From assembly GCA_030695265.1 (NCBI GenBank), contig JAUYTA010000353.1:1-8603 (forward strand): a stretch of 8,603 bases of DNA, in the 5' to 3' direction. The notes beneath the pieces were generated by a model. It did no database searches and was not told the origin of the DNA. It was given only the letters and a program-made list of their open reading frames with translations. Positions 1 through 8,200 of this stretch are shown here, in pieces; positions within the stretch are counted from its first letter, which is position 1; each line of letters begins with the position of its first letter. The stretch is from Bacteroidota bacterium (GTDB taxonomy: Bacteria; Bacteroidota; Bacteroidia; Bacteroidales; Prolixibacteraceae). The position numbers and the translations under genes are program-made.

Positions 1-3000
1 TTAAGCATATAAATTACACCAACAGTTGCAGGCTGATCAAAAGGTTCACCAGTTCCACCATCGCTTAAGTATGTTTTACCATATCTCGGGACACCGGCTT
101 TATCAGTATATTCAGTAACTTCTTCCAGAGTGGGACCATCAAAAATTGGAGTTGCAAAAGTAAGTCCCAATTCTTTACCGGCCCAACCTAAAACAGTTTC
201 GTAAATCTGTCCAAGGTTTATACGCGAAGGTACACCCAGCGGATTAAGTACAATGTCAACAACAGTTCCGTCACTTAAGAAAGGCATATCTTCATCACGA
301 ACAATACGCGATACAATACCTTTGTTTCCATGGCGTCCGGCCATTTTATCGCCAATTTGCAGTTTGCGTTTTTTAGCAACGTAAACCTTTGCAAGCTGTA
401 TAATTCCTGCAGGAAGTTCATCACCAATAGTTACATTGTAGCGTTTCCTTCTTGAAACTGCTTCAAGTTCCTTATACTTCATGTTGTAATTGTTGATAAG
501 AGCAAAAATTAAATCATTCTTATCTTTATCAGTTGACCATTTTGAAGGATTGATCGTTTGATAATCAATTTCCTGAAGTTGTTTCAGTGTAAATTTATTC
601 CCTTTACTTATAATGTCGCCACCGTAATAATCTTTCACACCCTGACTGGTTTTTCCATTTACAAGTGTGAAAAGCTTATCTTCCAGTTTCGCGCGAAGTG
701 CAGAAGCATGACGGTCAAATTCTTCATCGATTGAATCGAGTAAAGGTTTTGTTGCCAGTTTTCCTTTTTTATCTTTTACAACCCGCGAGAACAATTTCTT
801 TTCAATAATAGTTCCGTTCAGTGAAGGTGATGCTTTCAAAGAGGCATCTTTCACATCACCGGCTTTATCACCAAAAATAGCACGGAGAAGTTTTTCTTCC
901 GGCGATGGATCAGATTCTCCTTTCGGAGTAATTTTTCCAATCAGAATATCACCAGGTTTAACAACAGCTCCAATACGGATCAATCCGTTCTCATCGAGGT
1001 TTTTGGTAGCTTCTTCGCTAACGTTTGGAATATCAGATGTAAATTCTTCAACACCACGTTTGGTGTCACGAACTTCCAGTGAATATTCGTCAACATGTAT
1101 AGATGTAAAAACATCTTCACGAACTACACGTTCTGAAATTACAATCGCATCCTCGTAGTTATAACCCTGCCAAGGCATGAACGCTACTTTAAGGTTACGT
1201 CCCAATGCAAGTTCTCCACGTTGTGTGCCATATCCTTCAGTAAGGACCTGACCTTTTTTCACACGGTCACCTTTTAATACAATTGGCTTAAGATCGACAA
1301 CTGTACCCTGATTGGTTTTTTGGAATTTTGAAATCCTGTATGTAACGACTTCAGGATCGAAACTTACGAAACGTTCGTCATCACTTTTGTCGTAGCGTAT
1401 TAAAATTTCATCAGCATCAACAAATTCAATCACTCCATCATCTTCAGCAACAACCAAAACACGTGAATCGAGTGCAGCACGTCCTTCCAGTCCGGTTCCG
1501 ACAATTGGAGCTTCGGGACGGAGTAACGGAACTGCCTGACGCATCATGTTTGATCCCATCAAAGCACGGTTGGCATCATCATGTTCAAGGAAAGTAATTA
1601 ATGAAGCTGCAACCGAAGCAATCTGGTTTGGCCCAACGTCCATCATATTTACAGTCTCCCTTTCAACAATCGGATAATCACCATCAAGACGTGATTTAAC
1701 TTTATTATTGATGAAATTTCCATCTGAATCAATCGGTGCATTTGCCTGTGCAATTATTCTACCCTCTTCCTCTTCGGCAGTAAGGTACATTACTCCAGCA
1801 TCTGACAGATCGACCTTACCGTTGGCAACTTTGCGGTAAGGAGTTGAAATAAACCCTAAATCATTCACTTTAGCAAAAACACAAAGTGATGAAATCAATC
1901 CGATGTTTGGACCTTCAGGAGTTTCAATCGGGCACAAACGTCCATAATGTGTATAGTGAACGTCACGCACCTCAAAACCAGCTCTTTCACGCGAAAGACC
2001 ACCAGGTCCCAAAGCCGACATACGACGTTTGTGTGTCATTTCAGCCAAAGGATTGGTTTGATCCATGAACTGAGAAAGGGCATTCGTTCCGAAGAAAGAA
2101 TTAATTACCGATGATAAGGTTTTTGAGTTAATCAGATCGATTGGCGTAAAAACTTCGTTGTCACGAACATTCATACGTTCACGAATGGTACGGGCCATAC
2201 GGGCCAAACCAACACCAAACTGATTGAACATTTGCTCGCCAACAGTACGTACACGACGATTGCTCAAGTGGTCAATATCGTCAACATCTGTTTTTGAGTT
2301 GACAAGTTTGATTAAATATTTAATGATTTCTATAATATCTTCCTTGGTCAAAACCTGTACATTCATATCGATGTTCAGGTTCAGCTTTTTATTGATCCTG
2401 TAACGGCCAACCTGACCTAGATCATACCTTTTTTCTGAAAAGAATAATTTGTCAATTACATCTCTTGCAGTAGCATCATCAGGTGGTTCTGCATTACGCA
2501 ACTGCCTGTAAATATGAAGCACTGCTTCTTTTTCCGAGTTACATGGATCTTTTTGAAGCGTATTGTATATAATGGCATAATCCTGAAGATTTTGATCTTC
2601 TTTATGCAACAAAATTGTTTTTGCTCCTGAATCAATGATTTCGTCAATATGATCGTTATCAATAACAACTTCACGGTCGATTACGACTTCATTACGCTCA
2701 ATTGAAACGACTTCGCCTGTGTCTTCATCCACAAAGTCTTCTACCCATGTTTTCAGAACACGTGCGGCGAGTTTCCTGCCTACGATTTTCTTTAAACCAG
2801 ATTTTGAAACCTTAATTTCATCCGCAAGGTCGAAAATTTCAAGAATATCCTTGTCACTTTCGTATCCGATTGCACGAAGCAATGTGGTTACAGGTAATTT
2901 TTTCTTACGGTCGATGTATGCAAACATTACATTATTAATGTCGGTTGCAAACTCAATCCATGATCCTTTATAAGGAATGACCCTTGCTGAATATAGTTTT

Positions 3001-3491
3001 GTTCCGTTGGCGTGCATACTTTGTCCGAAGAATACTCCCGGAGAACGATGCAACTGCGAAACAACAACACGTTCAGCTCCGTTAATTACAAAAGTACCTT
3101 TAGGTGTCATGTAAGGAACAGTACCCAAATATACATCCTGAACTACGGTATCAAAATCTTCATGTTCGGGATCGGTACAGTAAAGTTTTAATTTTGCTTT
3201 TAACGGGATACTAAAAGTCAGGCCACGTTCAATACATTCATCGATAGAATAACGTGGCGGGTCAACCAGGTAGTCCACAAATTCGAGAACGAAGTTATTT
3301 CTAGTATCGGTAATTGGGAAATTTTCTTCAAAAACCTTGCACAATCCCTCTCCTTTTCGTTGATCAGGAGTTGTTCCAAGCTGGAAAAATTCGATGAAGG
3401 ATTTAATTTGTACTTCAAGGAAATCTGGATAGTCAAAGACGGTTTTTGTTGAAGAAAAGCTAATCCTCTGGTTTTCAATATTTACTGCCAT
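1..3491 (-). CDS. rpoB: RNA polymerase beta subunit (3' end cut by window edge)
   Basis: This encodes the beta subunit of the transcribing core enzyme, which forms one side of the active-site cleft and binds rifampicin. The frame is open from ATG at 3491 to the left edge (1163 full codons). It ends in a VIYMLK-type segment about 100 residues short of the usual roughly 1270-residue Bacteroidetes length. The start MAVNIENQR leads into YPDFLEVQ and RNNFVLEF, typical of the phylum. [11 protein letters not shown] lies near the N-terminus. The rifampicin pocket spans about residues 472-492 ([19 protein letters not shown]), with D477, H487 and S492 matching E. coli D516, H526 and S531, so no classic resistance change is seen. 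YEDA (E780, D781) and [12 protein letters not shown] (K1049, K1057) are the conserved active-site motifs. It is the last gene visible in the operon; rpoC is expected beyond the edge. There is no clear Shine-Dalgarno site. Confidence 0.98.
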   Translation of the reverse strand, partial: MAVNIENQRISFSSTKTVFDYPDFLEVQIKSFIEFFQLGTTPDQRKGEGLCKVFEENFPITDTRNNFVLEFVDYLVDPPRYSIDECIERGLTFSIPLKAKLKLYCTDPEHEDFDTVVQDVYLGTVPYMTPKGTFVINGAERVVVSQLHRSPGVFFGQSMHANGTKLYSARVIPYKGSWIEFATDINNVMFAYIDRKKKLPVTTLLRAIGYESDKDILEIFDLADEIKVSKSGLKKIVGRKLAARVLKTWVEDFVDEDTGEVVSIERNEVVIDREVVIDNDHIDEIIDSGAKTILLHKEDQNLQDYAIIYNTLQKDPCNSEKEAVLHIYRQLRNAEPPDDATARDVIDKLFFSEKRYDLGQVGRYRINKKLNLNIDMNVQVLTKEDIIEIIKYLIKLVNSKTDVDDIDHLSNRRVRTVGEQMFNQFGVGLARMARTIRERMNVRDNEVFTPIDLINSKTLSSVINSFFGTNALSQFMDQTNPLAEMTHKRRMSALGPGGLSRERAGFEVRDVHYTHYGRLCPIETPEGPNIGLISSLCVFAKVNDLGFISTPYRKVANGKVDLSDAGVMYLTAEEEEGRIIAQANAPIDSDGNFINNKVKSRLDGDYPIVERETVNMMDVGPNQIASVAASLITFLEHDDANRALMGSNMMRQAVPLLRPEAPIVGTGLEGRAALDSRVLVVAEDDGVIEFVDADEILIRYDKSDDERFVSFDPEVVTYRISKFQKTNQGTVVDLKPIVLKGDRVKKGQVLTEGYGTQRGELALGRNLKVAFMPWQGYNYEDAIVISERVVREDVFTSIHVDEYSLEVRDTKRGVEEFTSDIPNVSEEATKNLDENGLIRIGAVVKPGDILIGKITPKGESDPSPEEKLLRAIFGDKAGDVKDASLKASPSLNGTIIEKKLFSRVVKDKKGKLATKPLLDSIDEEFDRHASALRAKLEDKLFTLVNGKTSQGVKDYYGGDIISKGNKFTLKQLQEIDYQTINPSKWSTDKDKNDLIFALINNYNMKYKELEAVSRRKRYNVTIGDELPAGIIQLAKVYVAKKRKLQIGDKMAGRHGNKGIVSRIVRDEDMPFLSDGTVVDIVLNPLGVPSRINLGQIYETVLGWAGKELGLTFATPIFDGPTLEEVTEYTDKAGVPRYGKTYLSDGGTGEPFDQPATVGVIYML

Positions 3492-3540
3492 CGGTGTATA
3501 TTAATTAATTGAACTTTAAACATAAATATACAAATAGGTA

Positions 3541-3566
3541 TAGAACCCCACATATGTGAGGTTCTA
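3541..3566 (-). promoter_or_regulatory. rplL–rpoB intergenic RNA hairpin
   Basis: The 110-nt gap between rplL and rpoB holds a near-perfect 26-nt palindrome. Read as minus-strand RNA it gives an 11-bp stem, UAGAACCUCAC paired with GUGGGGUUCUA, closed by an AUAU loop. The single non-Watson-Crick position is a U·G wobble in the sense RNA but an A·C clash in the antisense RNA, which fits a structure selected in the operon transcript. No U-tract follows, so a classical intrinsic terminator is unlikely. In E. coli this spacer carries an attenuator and an RNase III site, so a similar role in setting the ratio of ribosomal protein to polymerase mRNA is a reasonable inference. Confidence 0.7.
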
Positions 3567-3601
3567 AACCACATCAACCTAAAATTAAGGTCGTAAGACT
3601 T

Positions 3602-3979
3602 TTATTTAAGTTCAACTTCAGCTCCAGCTTCTTCCAATTGAGATTTCAAACCTTCAGCCTCGTCTTTAGAAACTTTTTCTTTGATAGCTCTTGGAGCGCC
3701 GTCAACTACTTCTTTAGCCTCTTTCAAACCAAGACCTGTCAATTCTTTAACCAATTTTACAACAGCCAATTTTGATTGACCGGCTGCTTTCAGAATAACA
3801 TCGAATTCGGTTTGAACAGCGGCTTCTGTTTCTTCAACAGGACCGGTGGCAGCAGCAACAGCAACAGCTGCAGCAGCAGGTTCAATACCATATTCCGATT
3901 TTAAAATTCCGGCTAATTCATTTACTTCTTTTACAGTTAAGTTTACTAACTCTTCCGCAAGTGCCTTTAAATCTGCCAT
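3602..3979 (-). CDS. rplL: 50S ribosomal protein L7/L12
   Basis: L7/L12 is the multicopy stalk protein of the large subunit. It recruits translational GTPases such as EF-Tu and EF-G and stimulates their GTP hydrolysis. At 125 residues it is close to the family norm (about 121-130). Residues 1-30 form the helical dimerisation domain that attaches to L10. A flexible Ala/Val/Glu-rich hinge covers about 34-55. The globular C-terminal domain starts at TEFDVILK (57-64) and carries the conserved [20 protein letters not shown] factor-binding face (70-89), ending in AEVELK. It starts 40 nt after the rplJ stop in an AT-rich spacer with no Shine-Dalgarno match, and is followed by the hairpin-bearing gap before rpoB. 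The cell needs several copies per ribosome, so expression above its neighbours is expected, but no dedicated promoter was found. Confidence 0.98.
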   Translation of the reverse strand: MADLKALAEELVNLTVKEVNELAGILKSEYGIEPAAAAVAVAAATGPVEETEAAVQTEFDVILKAAGQSKLAVVKLVKELTGLGLKEAKEVVDGAPRAIKEKVSKDEAEGLKSQLEEAGAEVELK

Positions 3980-4019
3980 TTCGATAATAATTTTTTAATA
4001 TAATTTTATAACTAACTGA

Positions 4020-4535
4020 TTACTTTTCTGCTAATGTCTTCAAAACTCCGTGAATAATATTACCACCGGATTGTAATGCGCCAACAACATTTTTCATTGG
4101 AGACTGCAATAAACCGATAACTTCACCAAGGAGTTCATTTTTAGACTTAATTGATACTAATACATCCAACTGATCTTCGCCAATATACACTGACTCCTGA
4201 ACATAAGCCGCCTTTAGAATAGGTTTCTTATTTTTCTTTTTAAAATCTTTTATCAGTTTTGCAGGAACATTAGCGTTCTCACAAAACATGACAGATGTAT
4301 TGCCACTAAGAACATCATAAAGCTCTTCGGCATTCTTATTAGAAGCTTCCAATGCTCTACGCAAGAGGGTATTCTTTACCACAACCAGTTTCACTTTCTG
4401 TTTGTCGCATAAACGCCGCAGGTCACTAGTGCGCGCAGCATTCAGAGTTTCAATATCAGTCAGATAAAAATGATTTGATAAATTGATCTGCTCTGTAAGA
4501 CTACCGATAATATCTAATTTTTCTGATCTTTTCAT
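4020..4535 (-). CDS. rplJ: 50S ribosomal protein L10
   Basis: L10 forms the base of the ribosomal stalk: its N-terminal domain binds 23S rRNA beside L11 and its C-terminal helix holds the L7/L12 dimers. From the start chosen here (MKRSEKLDIIGSL, ATG at 4535) the protein has 171 residues, near the family's usual 165-175. The rRNA-binding domain includes SNHFYLTD, the LRRLCDKQ helix and VVVKNTLLRRAL. The C-terminal part (SPMKNVVGALQSGGNIIHGVLKTLAEK region) gives the L12-docking helix. An upstream in-frame ATG at 4589 would add 18 residues overlapping the end of rplA and lacking family similarity, so it is not used. With the shorter start, rplJ begins 10 nt after the rplA stop, which suggests translational coupling. 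This gap is too short for an L10-binding leader like those known upstream of rplJ elsewhere. Confidence 0.96.
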   Translation of the reverse strand: MKRSEKLDIIGSLTEQINLSNHFYLTDIETLNAARTSDLRRLCDKQKVKLVVVKNTLLRRALEASNKNAEELYDVLSGNTSVMFCENANVPAKLIKDFKKKNKKPILKAAYVQESVYIGEDQLDVLVSIKSKNELLGEVIGLLQSPMKNVVGALQSGGNIIHGVLKTLAEK

Positions 4536-4545
4536 ATTATTTCGT

Positions 4546-5244
4546 TTACTTTTCAGAGACAGACTTTGGTTCAATTTGTATTCCTGCACTCATGGTACTC
4601 GACAGGTAGATACTTTTAACGTATGTACCTTTTGCAGCAGAAGGTTTCAGCTTTACAAGAGTATTTACAAATTCGGTAGCGTTCTCAATAAGTTTTACGT
4701 TATCAAATGATACTTTACCAATTGATGTGTGAACAATCCCAAATTTATCGACTTTAAAGTCGATCTTACCAGCTTTAACTTCAGCAACAGCTTTCCCAAT
4801 GTCCATTGTAACTGTACCACTTTTAGGGTTAGGCATCAAACCACGCGGACCTAAAATACGTCCGAGAGCTCCAACTTTTCCCATTACCGGCGGCATAGTA
4901 ATAATCACATCTACGTCAGTCCAACCACCTTTGATTTTATCAACATAGTCGTCAAGACCAACATAATCAGCTCCAGCATCTTTGGCCTCCTGTTCTTTGT
5001 CAGGAGTAACCAGGGCCAACACACGTACTTCTTTACCAGTTCCATGAGGTAAAGTAACCACGCCTCTAACCATCTGATTAGCTTTTCTGGGATCAACACC
5101 AAGGCGAACATCAATATCAACCGAAGCATCAAATTTTGTAAAAGTAATTTCTTTTACAAGTGCAGAAGCTTCTTTTAATGTATAGAATTTCCCCTTCTCG
5201 AGTTTTTCCAGAGCAAGCTTTTTATTCTTTGTAATTCTGCCCAT
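4546..5244 (-). CDS. rplA: 50S ribosomal protein L1
   Basis: L1 builds the mobile L1 stalk, which binds 23S rRNA and helps deacylated tRNA leave the E site. In many bacteria it also represses its own L11 operon by binding the mRNA. The 232-residue length matches E. coli L1 (234). The N-terminal part starts [10 protein letters not shown]. Domain II holds [21 protein letters not shown] (about 73-93), and the family signature [17 protein letters not shown] lies at 130-146, with the second half of domain I following to SMSAG-type residues near the end ([11 protein letters not shown]). It starts 14 nt after the rplK stop, without a Shine-Dalgarno match, and stops 10 nt before rplJ. I could not identify an L1 mimic site in the mRNA by eye, so autoregulation is neither supported nor excluded. 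Confidence 0.98.
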   Translation of the reverse strand: MGRITKNKKLALEKLEKGKFYTLKEASALVKEITFTKFDASVDIDVRLGVDPRKANQMVRGVVTLPHGTGKEVRVLALVTPDKEQEAKDAGADYVGLDDYVDKIKGGWTDVDVIITMPPVMGKVGALGRILGPRGLMPNPKSGTVTMDIGKAVAEVKAGKIDFKVDKFGIVHTSIGKVSFDNVKLIENATEFVNTLVKLKPSAAKGTYVKSIYLSSTMSAGIQIEPKSVSEK

Positions 5245-5258
5245 TTTAATAATTTTAA

Positions 5259-5702
5259 TTAGTTTGTCGATGGGCGTTCGCCTGTAACGGTGATACCCAT
5301 ACTTCTGGCAGTACCAGCCACCATGCTCATAGCACCCTCCAGCGAGAAACAGTTAAGATCTTCCAATTTGATTTCGGCGATCATCTTAATTTGTTCCCAG
5401 TTTACTGACCCCACTTTTACAAGATGTGGCTCAGCAGACCCTTTTTTCACCTTAGCAGCTTCTATAAGTTGCACGGCTACCGGGGGTTGTTTAATTACAA
5501 AATCAAACGATTTATCTGCATAAACAGTAATAACGACTGGAAGTACTTTCCCCGCAAGGTCTTGTGTCCTACCATTGAACTGTTTGCAAAACTGCATGAT
5601 GTTTACCCCTTTAGAACCTAATGCTGGGCCTATCGGAGGTGAAGGGTTAGCAGCACCCCCCTTTACTTGCAATTTAATTAATCCAGCAATTTCTTTAGCC
5701 AT
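5259..5702 (-). CDS. rplK: 50S ribosomal protein L11
   Basis: L11 binds the GTPase-associated centre of 23S rRNA together with L10, contacts elongation factors, and in many bacteria is required for RelA activation and thiopeptide binding. The product has 147 residues (E. coli 142). The N-terminal domain shows the proline-rich [20 protein letters not shown] stretch (20-39), which includes the prolines where thiopeptide resistance changes are known in other species and which are intact here. The C-terminal rRNA-binding domain includes [17 protein letters not shown] (101-117) and the [12 protein letters not shown] loop (130-141). It starts 22 nt after nusG. An AGGAG lies across the nusG stop but is about 24 nt from this ATG, probably too far to serve as a ribosome binding site. 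It is the first of four consecutive ribosomal protein genes. Confidence 0.98.
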   Translation of the reverse strand: MAKEIAGLIKLQVKGGAANPSPPIGPALGSKGVNIMQFCKQFNGRTQDLAGKVLPVVITVYADKSFDFVIKQPPVAVQLIEAAKVKKGSAEPHLVKVGSVNWEQIKMIAEIKLEDLNCFSLEGAMSMVAGTARSMGITVTGERPSTN

Positions 5703-5724
5703 AATAAAATCGATAAATGATTTA

Positions 5725-6273
5725 TTACTCCTTTTCTACTTGCATGAAGCTAAGCTCCAAAGGAGTTTTTCGTCCAAAAATTTTGACCATTACTTCAAGC
5801 TTCTTCTTTTCCTCATTGATTTTTTCAATGATTCCATTGAAGCCGTTAAATGGTCCGTCAATAACTTTCACAGTTTCACCAACAACGTAAGGAATATTCA
5901 TTTCCTCGCCGGAAGCAGCCATTTCATCTACCCGACCAAGGATCCGGTAAACTTCCGACTGCCGCATCGGAACAGGTTCTCCACCCTTGGTATCACCCAG
6001 GAAGCCAATAATATTGGGGACACTTCGTAACATGTGGGGAATTTCTCCTGTCAAACATGCTTCAACTAAAACATAACCAGGAAAAAAATTTCTTTCTTTA
6101 CTGATTTTTTTTCCGTTTCGAATCTGATAAACCTTTTCGGTGGGGATCAAAACCTGTGAAACAAATTCCTGGAGACCAGCATTTGCAATCTCGTTTTCAA
6201 TATATTCTTTGACTTTCTTCTCTTTTCCTCCAATTGCCCGAAGAACATACCATTTTTTTACGTTTTCGCTCAT
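5725..6273 (-). CDS. nusG: Transcription termination/antitermination factor NusG
   Basis: NusG binds RNA polymerase across the main cleft through its N-terminal NGN domain and contacts Rho or ribosomal protein S10 through its C-terminal KOW domain, linking transcription to translation or termination. At 182 residues it equals the E. coli protein (181). The NGN domain begins [15 protein letters not shown] (6-20) and contains the signature FFPGYVLV (63-70). A linker near 115-130 precedes the KOW domain ([19 protein letters not shown], 131-149). No extra domain is inserted, so this is the housekeeping NusG rather than a UpxY/RfaH-type paralogue, which in Bacteroidetes sits at the head of polysaccharide operons. 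It lies 19 nt after secE and has an unusually good Shine-Dalgarno site for this phylum. Confidence 0.98.
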   Translation of the reverse strand: MSENVKKWYVLRAIGGKEKKVKEYIENEIANAGLQEFVSQVLIPTEKVYQIRNGKKISKERNFFPGYVLVEACLTGEIPHMLRSVPNIIGFLGDTKGGEPVPMRQSEVYRILGRVDEMAASGEEMNIPYVVGETVKVIDGPFNGFNGIIEKINEEKKKLEVMVKIFGRKTPLELSFMQVEKE

Positions 6274-6279
6274 GTTGTA

Positions 6280-6284
6280 CTCCT
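6280..6284 (-). promoter_or_regulatory. Shine-Dalgarno site of nusG
   Basis: The minus strand reads AGGAG, six bases before the nusG ATG at 6273. This is a textbook spacing. It stands out because the other start codons in this window (rpoB, rplL, rplJ, rplA, rplK, secE, tuf) have AT-rich leaders without such a match, as is usual in Bacteroidetes. It supports the chosen nusG start. Confidence 0.6.
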
Positions 6285-6292
6285 AATAGGAA

Positions 6293-6484
6293 TTAATAAA
6301 ATAAACTGTACACAAAGCTCATAATGTTTTCAAAAGAGAAATCCATTACGAAAACTATAAGTGCTATTATAAAGGAAGCAACCATTACTATGAAAGCGCT
6401 ATTCTGCAATTCTTTAAATGTAGGCCAGGAAACTTTATGAACAAGCTCGTTATAAGCTTCTTCCAAATAGATTTTAAGTTTCAT
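6293..6484 (-). CDS. secE: Preprotein translocase subunit SecE
   Basis: SecE is the small clamp subunit that braces the two halves of the SecY channel in the inner membrane. The protein has 63 residues, the short single-span form found in most bacteria outside the enterics. An amphipathic N-terminal helix carries the conserved HKVSWPTFKEL motif (16-26). One transmembrane segment follows at about residues 30-48 (FIVMVASFIIALIVFVM), then a short tail. The ATG follows directly after a run of eight adenines, with no Shine-Dalgarno match. It is the first protein gene after the tuf–secE structured gap and is followed 19 nt later by nusG, a pairing found in nearly all bacteria. Confidence 0.97.
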   Translation of the reverse strand: MKLKIYLEEAYNELVHKVSWPTFKELQNSAFIVMVASFIIALIVFVMDFSFENIMSFVYSLFY

Positions 6485-6507
6485 TTTTTTTAGTAAAATA
6501 TAATTTG

Positions 6508-6582
6508 TACGGATGGTAAGGTTCGAACTTACTTTGCACCTTGATTTAATATAAACAAAACTCCCAACCGAGTTTCATCCGT
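6508..6582 (-). ncRNA. tRNA-like cloverleaf element with degenerate anticodon arm
   Basis: This 75-nt element between tuf and secE has a perfect 7-bp acceptor stem (ACGGATG/CATCCGT, 6582-6576 with 6515-6509), a discriminator-like A at 6508, and a perfect 5-bp T stem (GTAAG/CTTAC) closing the canonical loop TTCGAAC (6527-6521). A 4-bp D-like stem ACTC/GAGT (6573-6570 with 6563-6560) closes GGTTGG. The middle is not a normal anticodon arm. TTTGT (6559-6555) can pair with GCAAA (6537-6533), but that closes a 17-nt loop with no variable region; the alternative is a bulged UUGUUU/AAAUCAA hairpin with a 5-nt loop. U8 and a recognisable U33-plus-anticodon are missing, and no CCA anticodon is present. 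I recall tRNA-Trp at this position in many Bacteroidetes, so this is either a decayed tRNA or a tRNA mimic, for example an RNase P processing signal. No CCA end is encoded. Confidence 0.65.
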
Positions 6583-6615
6583 AAAGAGTTCCGGTTTTAA
6601 AGGCCGGAACTCTTT
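6583..6615 (-). terminator. Strong 12-bp hairpin after tuf (terminator or mRNA 3'-end protector)
   Basis: A perfect 12-bp stem, AAAGAGTTCCGG paired with CCGGAACTCTTT, closes a 9-nt loop 24 nt beyond the tuf stop. The stem ends in CUCUUU and is followed at once by the first base of the tRNA-like acceptor stem, so only three Us follow the GC-rich core on the minus strand. That is weak for an intrinsic terminator. Partial termination that separates highly expressed tuf from secE–nusG is plausible, and so is stabilising a processed tuf mRNA 3' end. Confidence 0.65.
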
Positions 6616-6639
6616 TACAGAATATTTTTTAGTCAGTAA

Positions 6640-7827
6640 TTACGAAACAATTTCAGTAACCTGTCCTGCACCTACGGTACGGCCACCTTCGCGAATTGCA
6701 AAGCGAAGACCTACACTAATAGCTACCGGGTAAATCAGTTGAACTATGATCGATACGTTATCACCTGGCATAACCATTTCGCGTCCTTCTGGTAACATGA
6801 TTTCACCTGTAACATCAAGAGTACGAATATAGAATTGAGGACGATATTTATTGTGGAATGGAGTATGACGTCCACCTTCTTCTTTTTTCAGGATATAAAC
6901 CTCAGCTTTGAATGTTGTATGAGGAGTTACAGAACCTGGTTTTGCAAGAATCTGACCACGTTTGATTTCTTTTTTGTCAACACCACGCAACAACAAACCT
7001 ACGTTGTCACCTGCCTGACCATCATCCAAAATTTTGCGGAACATTTCAACACCGGTACAAACTGTTTTACGACCTTCTGCGCCTAATCCAATCAACTGAA
7101 GTTCATCGCCTGTATGGATTTTACCCGTTTCGATTCGACCTGTTGCAACAGTACCACGGCCTGTGATCGAGAATACGTCTTCAACCGGCATCAGGAATGG
7201 TTTGTCAACATCACGTGGAGGAAGTGGAATCCATGTATCAACAGCATCCATTAATTCCAAAACTTTTTCTTCCCATTTTGCTTCACCATTCATAGCTCCA
7301 AGTGCAGAACCTTGAATAACTGGTGAATTATCTCCGTCGAAACCGTAGAATGTCAACAATTCGCGGATTTCCATTTCAACAAGTTCGAGGATCTCTGGAT
7401 CGTCAACCATGTCAACTTTGTTCATGAAAACAACCAATTTTGGTACGTTTACCTGACGAGCCAAGAGGATGTGTTCACGGGTCTGAGGCATAGGACCATC
7501 AGTTGCAGCAACTACAATGATAGCTCCGTCCATCTGAGCAGCACCGGTAACCATGTTTTTCACATAATCGGCGTGACCAGGACAGTCAACGTGCGCATAG
7601 TGGCGTGTAGCTGTTTCATACTCAACGTGAGCTGTATTAATAGTAATACCACGCTCTTTTTCTTCAGGAGCACTGTCGATTGATTCAAACGATTTTACTT
7701 CACAATAACCTTTTCTAGCCAACACCATAGTGATAGCGGCAGTCAAGGTAGTTTTACCATGGTCAACGTGGCCAATAGTACCAATGTTGACATGTTCTTT
7801 GTCCCTGTTAAATTTTGCTTTAGCCAT
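6640..7827 (-). CDS. tuf: Elongation factor Tu
   Basis: EF-Tu carries aminoacyl-tRNA to the ribosomal A site as a GTP complex and is usually among the most abundant proteins of the cell. The 395 residues match the family (E. coli 394). The GTPase domain shows all G motifs: GHVDHGKT (19-26), RGITI with the switch-I threonine T62, DCPGH (81-85) with the catalytic histidine H85, NKVD (136-139) and SAL (174-176). Domain 2 follows with the [17 protein letters not shown] stretch (219-235), and domain 3 ends in [18 protein letters not shown]. The C-terminus is TEIVS rather than the enteric form. It starts 40 nt after tRNA-Thr(GGU) with no promoter seen between, so it is probably co-transcribed with the four tRNAs, as tufB is in E. 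coli. A structured gap separates it from secE. Confidence 0.99.
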   Translation of the reverse strand: MAKAKFNRDKEHVNIGTIGHVDHGKTTLTAAITMVLARKGYCEVKSFESIDSAPEEKERGITINTAHVEYETATRHYAHVDCPGHADYVKNMVTGAAQMDGAIIVVAATDGPMPQTREHILLARQVNVPKLVVFMNKVDMVDDPEILELVEMEIRELLTFYGFDGDNSPVIQGSALGAMNGEAKWEEKVLELMDAVDTWIPLPPRDVDKPFLMPVEDVFSITGRGTVATGRIETGKIHTGDELQLIGLGAEGRKTVCTGVEMFRKILDDGQAGDNVGLLLRGVDKKEIKRGQILAKPGSVTPHTTFKAEVYILKKEEGGRHTPFHNKYRPQFYIRTLDVTGEIMLPEGREMVMPGDNVSIIVQLIYPVAISVGLRFAIREGGRTVGAGQVTEIVS

Positions 7828-7867
7828 AACTGTAATAATTTTAAATTATCTTTTTAAACTTTCATCG

Positions 7868-7939
7868 AGCCAATGATGAGAATTGAACTCATGACCTCTT
7901 CCTTACCAAGGAAGCGCTCTACCCCTGAGCTACACCGGC
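7868..7939 (-). tRNA. tRNA-Thr (anticodon GGU)
   Basis: A complete 72-nt cloverleaf. The acceptor GCCGGTG/CATTGGC contains two G·U pairs, the D arm is GCTC/GAGC, and the anticodon stem CTTCC/GGAAG closes TTGGTAA, giving anticodon GGT (plus-strand acc, 7905-7907), which reads ACC and ACU. The T stem ATGAG/CTCAT closes TTCAATT. The discriminator is U and CCA is not encoded, so the CCA-adding enzyme must supply the end. It lies 40 nt upstream of tuf and corresponds in position to E. coli thrT. Confidence 0.97.
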
Positions 7940-7952
7940 AACTATCATTTTG

Positions 7953-8025
7953 AGCGGGAGACGAGATTCAAACTCGCGACCCTTAGCTTGGAAGGCTAAT
8001 GCTCTATCGACTGAGCTACTCCCGC
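7953..8025 (-). tRNA. tRNA-Gly (anticodon UCC)
   Basis: A complete 73-nt cloverleaf. The acceptor is GCGGGAG/CTCCCGC, the D arm GCTC/GAGC, and the anticodon stem TTAGC/GCTAA closes CTTCCAA, giving TCC (plus-strand gga, 7990-7992), which reads GGA and GGG. The T stem GCGAG/CTCGT has one G·U pair and closes TTTGAAT. The discriminator is U, as usual for bacterial tRNA-Gly, and CCA is not encoded. It lies 13 nt upstream of tRNA-Thr(GGU) and corresponds to E. coli glyT. Confidence 0.97.
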
Positions 8026-8048
8026 TTGTGATTTATGATTGACGATGA

Positions 8049-8074
8049 AATTCATCATTCACAATTCATCATTC
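8049..8074. repeat. Tandem 12-bp direct repeat in tRNA spacer
   Basis: The 61-nt spacer between tRNA-Tyr and tRNA-Gly contains two exact copies of AATTCATCATTC (8049-8060 and 8063-8074) separated by AC. Related fragments flank them, such as ATTCATAATT just after and GATGAA just before, so parts are also self-complementary. I recognise ATTCATCATTC-type strings as a common intergenic filler in Bacteroidetes genomes. No function can be assigned from sequence. This spacer is the longest one in the tRNA cluster. Confidence 0.7.
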
Positions 8075-8086
8075 ATAATTTCGTTG

Positions 8087-8169
8087 TGGGGAGAGCAGGA
8101 TTCGAACCTACGAAGGCGTACGCCAGCAGAGTTACAGTCTGCCCCAGTTGGCCACTTTGGTATCTCCCC
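8087..8169 (-). tRNA. tRNA-Tyr (anticodon GUA)
   Basis: A complete 83-nt class II tRNA. The acceptor is GGGGAGA/TCTCCCC with discriminator A. The anticodon stem GCAGA/TCTGC closes CTGTAAC, giving GTA (plus-strand tac, 8133-8135), which reads UAC and UAU. The long variable arm includes GGCG and CGCC, typical of bacterial tRNA-Tyr, and the T loop is TTCGAAT. CCA is not encoded. It corresponds to E. coli tyrU in the same gene order. Confidence 0.97.
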
Positions 8170-8200
8170 AATCAATATTTTCAGAACTTTTCATTAAATG

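Noticed and set aside
1964..2100. Possible rifampicin resistance allele
   Set aside because: The key positions equivalent to E. coli Q513, D516, H526 and S531 are unchanged. The remaining differences (such as T for N518 and M for I530) look like phylum-level variation.
1886..3478. Short open frames on both strands inside rpoB
   Set aside because: They are out of frame with the continuous RpoB reading frame, which is clearly the real gene.
3492..3540. Separate rpoB promoter
   Set aside because: TATATTTA resembles the -7 box with one mismatch, but no TTG lies at the needed distance upstream.
4536..4589. Longer rplJ start with 18 extra residues
   Set aside because: The extension overlaps the end of rplA and looks unlike the L10 family; the start at 4535 gives the usual length and N-terminus.
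5575..6030. Plus-strand open frame of 151 codons
   Set aside because: It lies antisense to rplK and nusG, both of which have full-length conserved products; its peptide shows no recognisable family.
6485..6507. Separate secE promoter
   Set aside because: TATATTTT is one base from the -7 consensus but sits only about 14 nt before the ATG and has no -33 element.
6508..6582. Calling this a functional tRNA-Trp
   Set aside because: No CCA anticodon, no 7-nt anticodon loop and no U8 are present. The position suggests tRNA-Trp but the sequence does not.
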